Shown here piece by piece: positions 44,199 to 51,887 of a stretch of DNA of 64,000 nt; position 1 is the first letter of the stretch, and every line of letters begins with the position of its first letter. The stretch is from NCBI GenBank assembly GCA_024235035.1, contig JACKNE010000008.1:248001-312000 (forward strand). Direction: 5' to 3'. The DNA comes from Gammaproteobacteria bacterium. GTDB taxonomy: Bacteria; Pseudomonadota; Gammaproteobacteria; Competibacterales; Competibacteraceae. The position numbers and the translations under genes were made by a program. The notes beneath the pieces were generated by a model. It worked only from the letters and a program-made list of their open reading frames with translations. It had not been told where the DNA came from and made no database searches.

Positions 44199-44846
44199 TT
44201 GAAGCTAAATGTAATAATTTGCACGGTATCGTTGACGGTCATGACTGCGATCGGCATGGCGGATGAAACGGTCATGATCGGTCGATTTTCCGCCGGTGAT
44301 CGCAAAGATTGGCAAAGCAAATCCTTTCAAGGCGAAACTCGTTATACCTTCGATGAACGCAGTGGACGCAAGGCACTATTTGCCGATAGCCGGGGTACGG
44401 CCTCGGGATGGTATCGGGAGATTGAGGTTGATCTGCACCAAACGCCCTGGCTCCACTGGTCATGGCGAGTGGATCGGGTATTGAACGGTGTCGATGAACG
44501 CACTAAGGCGGGTGATGACTATCCAGCGCGAATCTACGTCGTGGTCTCGGGCGGTGCGGCGTTCTGGAAAACACGCTCACTGGTCTATGTCTGGTCCAGC
44601 CAGCAACCAGTAGGGGCAACTTGGCACAATGCTTATACCAGCAGCGCCCGAGTCATGGCCTTACAATCAGGTATGCAAAACGCTGGTCGATGGATCAACG
44701 AAAAGCGCAATATCCGCGCTGATTTTCAACGCTTGTTCGGTGAGGAAATCGACTCTATCGATGCGGTCGCCTTGATGACCGACACCGATGATAGCGGCCA
44801 AGACGCCTCAGCCTGGTATGGCAATCTCTATTTCACAGCACAATGA
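44199..44846 (+). CDS. DUF3047 periplasmic protein
   Basis: 215 residues from a TTG at 44199 with AGGAG seven bases upstream; no in-frame ATG fits. The signal peptide (MKLNVIICTVSLTVMTAIGMA|DE) is followed by the DUF3047 pattern: W-WR---L, GDDYPARIYVVVSGG, LVYVWSSQQPVGATWHNAYT and a C-terminal DAVALMTDTDDSGQDASAWYGNLYF. The function is unknown. It is monocistronic by spacing. Confidence 0.88.
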   Translation: MKLNVIICTVSLTVMTAIGMADETVMIGRFSAGDRKDWQSKSFQGETRYTFDERSGRKALFADSRGTASGWYREIEVDLHQTPWLHWSWRVDRVLNGVDERTKAGDDYPARIYVVVSGGAAFWKTRSLVYVWSSQQPVGATWHNAYTSSARVMALQSGMQNAGRWINEKRNIRADFQRLFGEEIDSIDAVALMTDTDDSGQDASAWYGNLYFTAQ

Positions 44847-45006
44847 GTGGTAATGGGGAAGCCTGTTTCCAAGCTAAATTTTATGAGAAGATTGATGAAG
44901 AATTTGACAGATTAGTCATCATGGTAGATGTCGATCGGGTCTTTTGGCTCAATTCCCACCCCTCGATTTCAGTCAACACATCGATTAAAAATCTCTTAAT
45001 GGAAAC

Positions 45007-45519
45007 ATGGATACCGTAAAAAATACACCCCTGGTAGGCCTGATCATGGGGTCCACTTCGGATTGGGGCACCTTGGAGTATGCGGCTAATACCCTGGATG
45101 CATTGAAAGTGCCCTATGAGGTTCGGGTGGTATCGGCTCACCGCACGCCTGATTTACTGTTCGACTATGCAACGAGCGCCGAGGCACGGGGTTTGTGCGC
45201 CATCATCGCAGGCGCCGGTGGTGCTGCACATCTGCCAGGCATGGTGGCATCCAAGACGGTCCTACCAGTGCTGGGTGTGCCGGTACAATCGCAGGCGCTC
45301 AACGGCCTGGATTCGCTGCTGTCCATCGTTCAGATGCCGGGCGGTATTCCGGTCGGCACCCTGGCGATTGGGAAGGCCGGTGCGATCAACGCCGCTCTGC
45401 TGGCGGCGACGATACTCGGTAACCAATATCCCGCTATCCGCGAAGCGGTACGTGCTTTCCGCGACCGACAAACCGCTGATGTATTGAGCCAACCCGATCC
45501 CCGGAGCAGCGCATTGTGA
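45007..45519 (+). CDS. purE: N5-carboxyaminoimidazole ribonucleotide mutase (PurE)
   Basis: 170 residues. Class I PurE features: LIMGSTSDWGTLEYA, the catalytic His in VVSAHRTPDLL, IIAGAGGAAHLPGMVAS and SLLSIVQMPGGIPVGTLAIG. It converts N5-CAIR to CAIR in purine synthesis. The stop overlaps the purK start as GTGA. Confidence 0.95.
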   Translation: MDTVKNTPLVGLIMGSTSDWGTLEYAANTLDALKVPYEVRVVSAHRTPDLLFDYATSAEARGLCAIIAGAGGAAHLPGMVASKTVLPVLGVPVQSQALNGLDSLLSIVQMPGGIPVGTLAIGKAGAINAALLAATILGNQYPAIREAVRAFRDRQTADVLSQPDPRSSAL

Positions 45520-46619
45520 ATGTTGGGATCGTTGGCGGTGGCCAGCTGGCGCGGATGCTGGCGCTGGCAGGTTATCCATTGGGCTTGCGTTTCCAGGTTC
45601 TCGACCCGGCAGCAGATGCTTGCACCGGGCAAGTTGCGCCGCTTATTCAGGGCGACTATGACGATGTGGCGCTATTGGAACGGTTGGCTGACTGGGCTGA
45701 AGTCGTCACCTTCGATTTCGAAAACATCCCGGTGGCAGCAGCTCAGGCGATAGCGGGGCAGGTGGCGTTCTACCCGCCGGCTGAAGCATTAGCGACGGCT
45801 CAGGACCGGTTGTCGGAAAAAACCCTGTTCTGGGAACTGGATATTCCAACGCCAAACTTCGCCACCGTTGATAGTTTGGATGAATTGAAGGATGCTGTGG
45901 CGCGAGTGAATCTGCCAGCGGTACTGAAGACCCGCCGGCTGGGCTACGACGGCAAAGGCCAGAGGGTTTTGCGCACCTCCGAAGACATCCAACCGTCCTG
46001 GCAGGCGCTGGGCGGCGTCCCCTTGATCCTGGAAAGCTTCGTTCCCTTCGAGCGGGAAGTCTCGGTGCTGGGGGTCCGCTGCCGGGATGGCGCGACGGCA
46101 TTTTATCCACTCGTGGAAAACCACCACCGTGACGGTATCTTGCGCTTATCACGGGCACCCTGTTTCATGCCGGATCTGGAGCGGGAGAGTTGGGATTACG
46201 CTCGCCGACTGCTGGATCGGTTGAATTATGTCGGATTGTTGGCAATCGAATTTTTCGTCAAGAATGGGCGGCTGATCGCCAACGAAATGGCTCCGCGTGT
46301 CCACAACTCCGGGCATTGGACTATCGAGGGCGCTGAAACCAGCCAGTTTGAAAATCACCTGCGGGCAATCTCCGGCCTACCGTTAGGATCGACGCGGGCC
46401 ATTGGCCATTCTGTGATGCTGAATTGTATTGGCGATCTACCGGAACGAACGGCGGTGCTGGCGGTGCCGAACACGCACTACCATATTTATGGTAAGGCTC
46501 CACGCCTTGGGCGTAAGGTCGGGCATATGACCCTACGTGGGGACGATCCTGGCACCGTTTCGGACCATCTCAGACGGTTGCTGCCGCTGGTCGGGTTCGA
46601 TCCAGATGAGTTTGGTTGA
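45516..46619 (+). CDS. purK: N5-carboxyaminoimidazole ribonucleotide synthase (PurK)
   Basis: 367 residues from GTG 45516. This is an ATP-grasp enzyme: the N-terminal GIVGGGQLARMLALAGYPLG is followed by VTFDFENIP, VLKTRRLGYDGKGQ, EREVSVLGVR and the metal site IANEMAPRVHNSGHWTIEGA. It makes N5-CAIR from AIR and bicarbonate and is coupled to PurE. Confidence 0.95.
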   Translation: MNVGIVGGGQLARMLALAGYPLGLRFQVLDPAADACTGQVAPLIQGDYDDVALLERLADWAEVVTFDFENIPVAAAQAIAGQVAFYPPAEALATAQDRLSEKTLFWELDIPTPNFATVDSLDELKDAVARVNLPAVLKTRRLGYDGKGQRVLRTSEDIQPSWQALGGVPLILESFVPFEREVSVLGVRCRDGATAFYPLVENHHRDGILRLSRAPCFMPDLERESWDYARRLLDRLNYVGLLAIEFFVKNGRLIANEMAPRVHNSGHWTIEGAETSQFENHLRAISGLPLGSTRAIGHSVMLNCIGDLPERTAVLAVPNTHYHIYGKAPRLGRKVGHMTLRGDDPGTVSDHLRRLLPLVGFDPDEFG

Positions 46620-46620
46620 A

Positions 46621-47547
46621 CTACAATAACCGTACAGCTTCGCCCAACGGACAGGCGCGGATGGCTTCACTCAGCAGAGTCATCACCCGTTGGCGCGGAA
46701 AACTCTTACGCCAGGCCAGCGCAACAACCCGGGCCGGCGCCGGATCGGCGAATGGCCGGATGCTGAGCAGATCATTGGCGTGGGCGTAGCCGCTGACCGA
46801 GGTATAGGGCAGCACCGTGACGCCGATTCCAGTCGCCACCATCAACCGGATGGTCTCCAATGAACTGCCCTCCAAGGTTTTTTGCATGTTGCCCGAGGTC
46901 ATGCTCAGCCGGTTGCATTCTGGGCAGAAGCGTAGCACTTGATCGCGGAAGCAGTGACCAGGCCCTAGCAACAATAGATTCTGTTGCGCTAAGGTGGGTG
47001 AATCGATGATCTCCACCTGCTCCAGTGGATGACCAATCGGCATCAATACCACGAACGGTTCTTCATACACCGCTTGGGTGAGTACGCCGGGCTCGTCGAA
47101 AGGCAGCGATAGAATCAGTACGTCTAGATCCCCATCCTTGAGCCGCTCGCTCAACACCGCGGTGTAGCTTTCCTCGATTTGCAACGGCATGCTGGGCGCA
47201 CGACGGTACAGGCGCGGGATCAAGTGGGGCAACAGATAAGGGCCAATGGTGTAGATCACGCCCAGCCGCAGTATCCCGACCAGATCATCCTGGTTCTGGC
47301 TGGCGATCTGTTTGATGACGGCAGCTTCCTCAACCACCCGCTGCGCCTGTTCAACGATGCGCCGGCCCACCGGCGTGACCGTTACTTCACCCGGCGCCCG
47401 CTCAAATAGAGCCACTCCTAGCTCGTCTTCCAGCTTACGCACGGCGACACTCAGGGTGGGTTGGCTGATGTGGCAAGCTTCGGCAGCTCGGCCAAAATGC
47501 CGTTCGCGAGCAACGGCAACGATGTAGCGCAATTCATTTAAGGTCAT
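46621..47547 (-). CDS. oxyR: LysR-family peroxide sensor OxyR
   Basis: 308 residues from ATG 47547 (MTLNELRYIVAVARERHFG); 13 codons more are open upstream. The LysR winged helix is followed by the OxyR regulatory domain with the redox cysteine pair in GHCFRDQVLRFCPE. The nine-residue spacing equals Cys199/Cys208 of E. coli OxyR. It should activate antioxidant genes on peroxide stress. It is convergent with purK, one base apart. Confidence 0.93.
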   Translation of the reverse strand: MTLNELRYIVAVARERHFGRAAEACHISQPTLSVAVRKLEDELGVALFERAPGEVTVTPVGRRIVEQAQRVVEEAAVIKQIASQNQDDLVGILRLGVIYTIGPYLLPHLIPRLYRRAPSMPLQIEESYTAVLSERLKDGDLDVLILSLPFDEPGVLTQAVYEEPFVVLMPIGHPLEQVEIIDSPTLAQQNLLLLGPGHCFRDQVLRFCPECNRLSMTSGNMQKTLEGSSLETIRLMVATGIGVTVLPYTSVSGYAHANDLLSIRPFADPAPARVVALAWRKSFPRQRVMTLLSEAIRACPLGEAVRLL

Positions 47548-47723
47548 GGCAGTATCATGGCATTCTAGGAAACGATGGCCAAACATGGGTCATCATGGAC
47601 AGAAAAAGCGTTTGCGTGTAGTTTTAATGCGCATTTTTTTCACGCTGAGCGCGGCATTTTTCCGGTACATCGCGCGTTCCAGAACCCAATATTCCTGTGG
47701 AAACCAAATGATAAGGAGGGCCC

Positions 47724-49487
47724 ATGGCCTACCAGCATATTCGCATTCCCACGAGCGGCGAAAAGATCACCATCCAGGATGGCAAACTGCATGTGCCGGA
47801 TCAACCCATCGTCGGTTACGTGGAAGGCGATGGCATCGGTCCCGACATTACCCGCGCCTCGCTGCGCGTCTGGGATGCGGCGGTCGAAGAAGCTTATGGC
47901 GGCGAGCGTAAAATCCACTGGTGCGAAATTTTCCTCGGCGAAAAGGCCGCAGAAATCTACGATGGCAACTACTTCCCGGATGAAACCCTGGAAGGGATCA
48001 AGGAACTGGTCGTCGCTATCAAAGGTCCCTTGACCACGCCAGTCGGCGGCGGCTTCCGCTCGCTGAATGTCGCACTGCGCCAGGATCTGGACTTATATGC
48101 CTGTGTCCGTCCAGTACGCTACTATCCCGGTGTTCCCTCACCGATGCGCTATCCCGAGAAAGTAGATGTGATCATCTTCCGCGAGAACACCGAAGACGTC
48201 TACGCGGGCATCGAATACAAATCCGGCTCACCGGAGAACACCAAGCTGGCGAAATTTCTGCGTGAAGAAATGGGCGCTGAGTTCTTCGACGCCGCCGGTC
48301 TGGGCATCAAACCGATTTCCCCGTTTGCTTCCAAGCGGCTGGTGCGCAAGGCCATCCAATATGCCATCGACCATGATCGCGACAGTGTGACCCTGGTGCA
48401 TAAGGGCAACATCATGAAGTTCACGGAAGGCGCCTTCCGGAACTGGGGCTATGAGCTGGCGCGCGACGAATTCCCCGATCAAACCATTACCGAAAATGAG
48501 CTGTACAGCGTCTACGGCGGCAAGCAGCCACCCGGCAAGGTAGTCATCAAAGACCGCATCGCTGACATCATCTTTCAGCTTTTGCAGTTGCGGCCGGAAG
48601 AGTTCTCAGTGCTGGCCACCATGAACCTGAACGGTGATTATCTATCTGACGCGGTGGCGGCGGAGGTCGGTGGCATCGGCATCGCTCCCGGGGCTAACAT
48701 GGCGGATCACGTCGCCGTGTTCGAAGCCACCCACGGCACGGCACCCAAATACGCCAACCTCGACAAGGTCAATCCGGGTTCGCTCATGCTGTCTGGGGTG
48801 ATGATGTTGCAATACATGGGTTGGAAGGAGGCGGCCGATCTGATCGAAACCGCGCTGACCCAGGTCATCGCCGACAAGACCGTCACCTACGACTTCGCCC
48901 GGCAGATGGATGGTGCGACCGAAGTGCCGACCAGCAAATTTGGCGATTTGATCATCGCGAAGATGAAGGCGCATGGAGCCGCGTTGCGCGCTGAGGCCGA
49001 CCGACGTCGTCAGGCGCAGGAAGCCGAACGGCGCGCTCTGGAAGCGCAGCGTGTGGCGGATCCTTTGCAAGCCATGCTGGCTTCCGGGCGGATGCCGACG
49101 ACCGTCGGCGGTGTCATGTCGCCAGTAGTCACAGTCAAGAACGACGATTTGGTCAACGTCGCGATGCATGTCATGATCGAGAAGGGTGTGAACGCCGTGA
49201 TGGTCGAGCCGGATGCCAGCGGCCAGTGGGGCATCATGACCGATCGCGATGTACTCAAGAAGATCATCAGCGTCAACCGCTCACCAGCACGGGTGCCGGT
49301 CGGCGAAATTACCTCCCGGCCACTGATCACGGTCAAGCGTGAAATATCGCTAGCCGAGGCCTCACAACGGATGGCGGAGGCCAACGTTCGCCGTGTCGTG
49401 GTTGAGATGGACGGTAAGCCTGTCGGTATGGTGACCGATAATGACTTGTTCCGTGCGGTGGAAGTGTTTGGTTGGGGTGAGATCTGA
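47724..49487 (+). CDS. icd: NADP-dependent isocitrate dehydrogenase fused to a C-terminal CBS-domain pair
   Basis: 587 residues. Residues 1-~420 are a full-length bacterial Icd: the phosphorylatable loop GGGFRSLNVALRQ, catalytic REN(T)EDVYAGIEY, KGNIMKFTEGAF, and the NADP-specific HGTAPKYANLDKVNPGS. A charged helix (HGAALRAEADRRRQAQEAERRALEAQR) links to residues ~455-587, two CBS motifs (VGGVMSPVVTVKNDD...GIMTDRDVLK and VGEITSRPLITVKRE...VGMVTDNDLFRA). The frame is continuous, so this is a true fusion. It makes 2-oxoglutarate in the TCA cycle; the CBS pair probably senses an adenine nucleotide. Confidence 0.92.
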   Translation: MAYQHIRIPTSGEKITIQDGKLHVPDQPIVGYVEGDGIGPDITRASLRVWDAAVEEAYGGERKIHWCEIFLGEKAAEIYDGNYFPDETLEGIKELVVAIKGPLTTPVGGGFRSLNVALRQDLDLYACVRPVRYYPGVPSPMRYPEKVDVIIFRENTEDVYAGIEYKSGSPENTKLAKFLREEMGAEFFDAAGLGIKPISPFASKRLVRKAIQYAIDHDRDSVTLVHKGNIMKFTEGAFRNWGYELARDEFPDQTITENELYSVYGGKQPPGKVVIKDRIADIIFQLLQLRPEEFSVLATMNLNGDYLSDAVAAEVGGIGIAPGANMADHVAVFEATHGTAPKYANLDKVNPGSLMLSGVMMLQYMGWKEAADLIETALTQVIADKTVTYDFARQMDGATEVPTSKFGDLIIAKMKAHGAALRAEADRRRQAQEAERRALEAQRVADPLQAMLASGRMPTTVGGVMSPVVTVKNDDLVNVAMHVMIEKGVNAVMVEPDASGQWGIMTDRDVLKKIISVNRSPARVPVGEITSRPLITVKREISLAEASQRMAEANVRRVVVEMDGKPVGMVTDNDLFRAVEVFGWGEI

Positions 49488-49780
49488 AATAGATAGCTCT
49501 CTCCGAGAAGCGTAGGGCTGTTGGCTTTTCCTAATATCTTCTCCCCTCAAGCGGGGAGGGGATACTGCTCCACCCATGCTCTCAGGTAGATTGGCGCTAA
49601 GCGTAGCCCAGCAATTTTTATGGCTTCAAGCTGTTCAGTTTCGTTTCTCAGCCCAACGATCATGTCGTTTGGAACGTCGCCCCGGACGATGAAAGGTGTG
49701 GTGCTTTCATGGCAACCTACCCGTCGTTTTTAATTCGGTCAAATGCTATGGGGGTTGACAGCCTTCGAGGAGGAGCCGGA
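49488..49780. other. Gap without genes
   Basis: About 290 bp between the icd stop and the minus-strand sheath-protein stop. A small hairpin (CTCCCC 49541-49546 with GGGGAG 49553-49558) may help end icd transcription, but no T-run follows. Nothing else is recognised. Confidence 0.5.
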
Positions 49781-51298
49781 TTACCCCCAGGCTCCAGCCA
49801 GCGCCGCCGCTGGTTCTGCCAGCGACTGAAACCGCGCGAGCCGGACCGCATTGCGCTGGCGGTGTCCCAATAGCGGCATGACTCCTCTAGCCAGCATAGC
49901 TTGCATCGCCCGTTCGCTCAGCAAGACCTCAGTGACCGGCTGCAAAACCCGCTCGCCGATCTCTTCGTAGACATGCGCAGGTAAATCGTCGAGCTCCAAC
50001 AGGTCGCCAGGACTGAAGTCCCAAGCATTTTCCGTAAATGCCGCCGCGATCAACCGGGTACCGATGAAAGCCGGATTGCCCCACAAGTACGCATCCGCAT
50101 CACGGCCTGTCGGCATCTCTTCGAATTCCAGTTGTTCAAGTGGATCGGTCTTGCGACCATAAGGTAGCCGTAACAACACTCGTGGCGCTACTAATCCCAG
50201 CCAAGGCGCGACCGCGCAATGGCGCAAAGCCTGCCAGTTTTCTTCATGCTCAGCAGCTGGGGGTGTCCATTGACTGGGATCGGCCAGCGCCGCCGCCGAG
50301 GCGGCACCGAGCAATTCCGGCGCCGCCTCGGCCAGAAACGGCCCACCGGCATGAGCGGCCAGCGAACCCATCTCCGCTAACAAGGCAATGTCCTCCGGGC
50401 TGGCATCAAAGCGATAGTCGCCGACCAACAGTGACCAAGGCTCTCCATCCGGCATCCGCACCCCCCGGTCCACCAGCAGCGTATACAAACTCGTTGCCTT
50501 TGGATCGCCACCCGCGCTATGCAGATCAGCCAGCAATTCCTGACGAGTCACATCGAGCAATGAAACTTGCACCATGTCACTGTCGAGATCGGCGATTAAT
50601 CCCTGTACCCCGCGCCAGGTTGCTTCCAACGCCTGGAACGCCCGTTGATGCAGGATCATACGTAATTGGTCACCGATCGCTGTATCCACTGCCGCTACCC
50701 AGGCCGGCTGCCGTGCATCGACATGGACGATATGAGGTTGTACAACCGCTTGCAACAGAGATTGAATTCCCACCATGGTTGTATCAGCCGAACGCATCGT
50801 GGATTGAACCGGCGCCCGCCCCAACAGTCGCCCTAGCAAGTCGCCATCCTCTTCGGCCTGAGCCGGCTCAATCTGGGCCGATTCTGGAGGAGGTGAGGGG
50901 GTCAATTCGGCGACAGCCTGGGCAAAACTGGCTGGGTTCAACAGTCGAGCGCGAGTACGACGCAGAGCTTGAAACAAATCTAACCGTTGATAGATCGCGT
51001 CAGGATGAAAGTCGTCGAGTTGGCTGAAGCCGATGGTGAGTGCAGCGCCCGTGTCTGCAGCCGGCGCCAACCGCAATTTTGGCGCTAGCCGGGCCATCAT
51101 CGCATCCAGGTTGTCGATATCTACCGCCAACAAGGGCCGGCTAGCTAAATCGACCAGCGGGCCAGGTGTTTCTCGATGGGTGCGGCCGCTGAAATCGGCC
51201 ATGATCAGGATACGTAATGGCGCGGCCGAATCTCGATGACTCGATGGACTCACGGCCGTTTTTGGCAAGTTGAATTGAAATTCCATTCGACCTGGCAT
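49781..51298 (-). CDS. Type VI secretion contractile-sheath protein, TssB-like and TssC-like regions fused
   Basis: 505 residues from ATG 51298 (MPGRMEFQFNLPK). Residues ~1-105 resemble TssB/ImpB (PLRILIMADFSGR...LLAVDIDNLDAMMARLAPKLRL). Residues ~180-480 resemble TssC: FQALEATWRGVQGLI, SLLVGDYRFD, ENWQALRHCAVAPWLGLVAPRVLLRLPYG and FEE...DAYLWGNPAFI. Canonical sheaths use two separate genes, and no other structural T6SS gene lies in the window. It is divergent from the first vgrG. It may be a second, specialised sheath-like component. Confidence 0.75.
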   Translation of the reverse strand: MPGRMEFQFNLPKTAVSPSSHRDSAAPLRILIMADFSGRTHRETPGPLVDLASRPLLAVDIDNLDAMMARLAPKLRLAPAADTGAALTIGFSQLDDFHPDAIYQRLDLFQALRRTRARLLNPASFAQAVAELTPSPPPESAQIEPAQAEEDGDLLGRLLGRAPVQSTMRSADTTMVGIQSLLQAVVQPHIVHVDARQPAWVAAVDTAIGDQLRMILHQRAFQALEATWRGVQGLIADLDSDMVQVSLLDVTRQELLADLHSAGGDPKATSLYTLLVDRGVRMPDGEPWSLLVGDYRFDASPEDIALLAEMGSLAAHAGGPFLAEAAPELLGAASAAALADPSQWTPPAAEHEENWQALRHCAVAPWLGLVAPRVLLRLPYGRKTDPLEQLEFEEMPTGRDADAYLWGNPAFIGTRLIAAAFTENAWDFSPGDLLELDDLPAHVYEEIGERVLQPVTEVLLSERAMQAMLARGVMPLLGHRQRNAVRLARFQSLAEPAAALAGAWG

Positions 51299-51468
51299 GG
51301 CATTTGATCTCCAAATCAGCGAACAATGCAGAAATTTTGGGAAGTCTAACTGGATTTCGATGGTTTTGGCGTGGCTTTCTGGCAGAAATTTGCTGCTAAA
51401 CTCATAGTCGTTCAGTTGTGTAGGTCCAGTGGCCACTCTTTGGTCATTCAAGATCGATCATCTCCGAT

Positions 51469-51887
51469 ATCGAGTGGCCGGTGTCAGCCCAATCTACAAT
51501 CTTGACGAGCATTATCCCCTGGAGTCTGGACCCATGGCAGTCACACAAAAACATCGGATCTTCGCGGTCAACACCTCGTTGGGCGAGGATGTTCTGGTTT
51601 TCTACCGCATGATCGCGACCGAGCAACTCGGGCGACTGTTCGAGTATGATTTGGAGTTGCTCAGCGAACGCACCGATATAGAACTATCGGACATACTTGG
51701 AAAAAATGTAACGGTGCGCATGGAGTTGCCGGAAGCGCGCGGGGGTGGAACCCGCTACTTCAACGGCTTCGTCACTCGCTTTAGTTATCTGGGCATGAGC
51801 GGCCTGCGCTATGCCGCTTATCGGGCCACGCTCAGCCCTTGGCTCTGGTTCCTGACCCGCACCTCGGATTGCCGAATTTTCCAGAAG
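51469..51887 (+). repeat. First copy of the vgrG 5' direct repeat
   Basis: The segment from about 51519 to 51885 matches 55968-56333 with only three or four substitutions (for example GAGTATGAT/GAGTACGAT). Weaker similarity continues upstream to about 51469 (55921 in the other copy). The sequences diverge sharply right after GCCGAATTTTCCAG. Confidence 0.85.

Noticed and set aside
49541..49558. Hairpin after icd as an intrinsic terminator
   Set aside because: A six-base stem without a following T-run is too weak to call.
50140..51027. 295-codon plus-strand ORF antisense to the sheath protein
   Set aside because: Pro/Arg-rich shadow frame; the sheath protein frame has TssC motifs.
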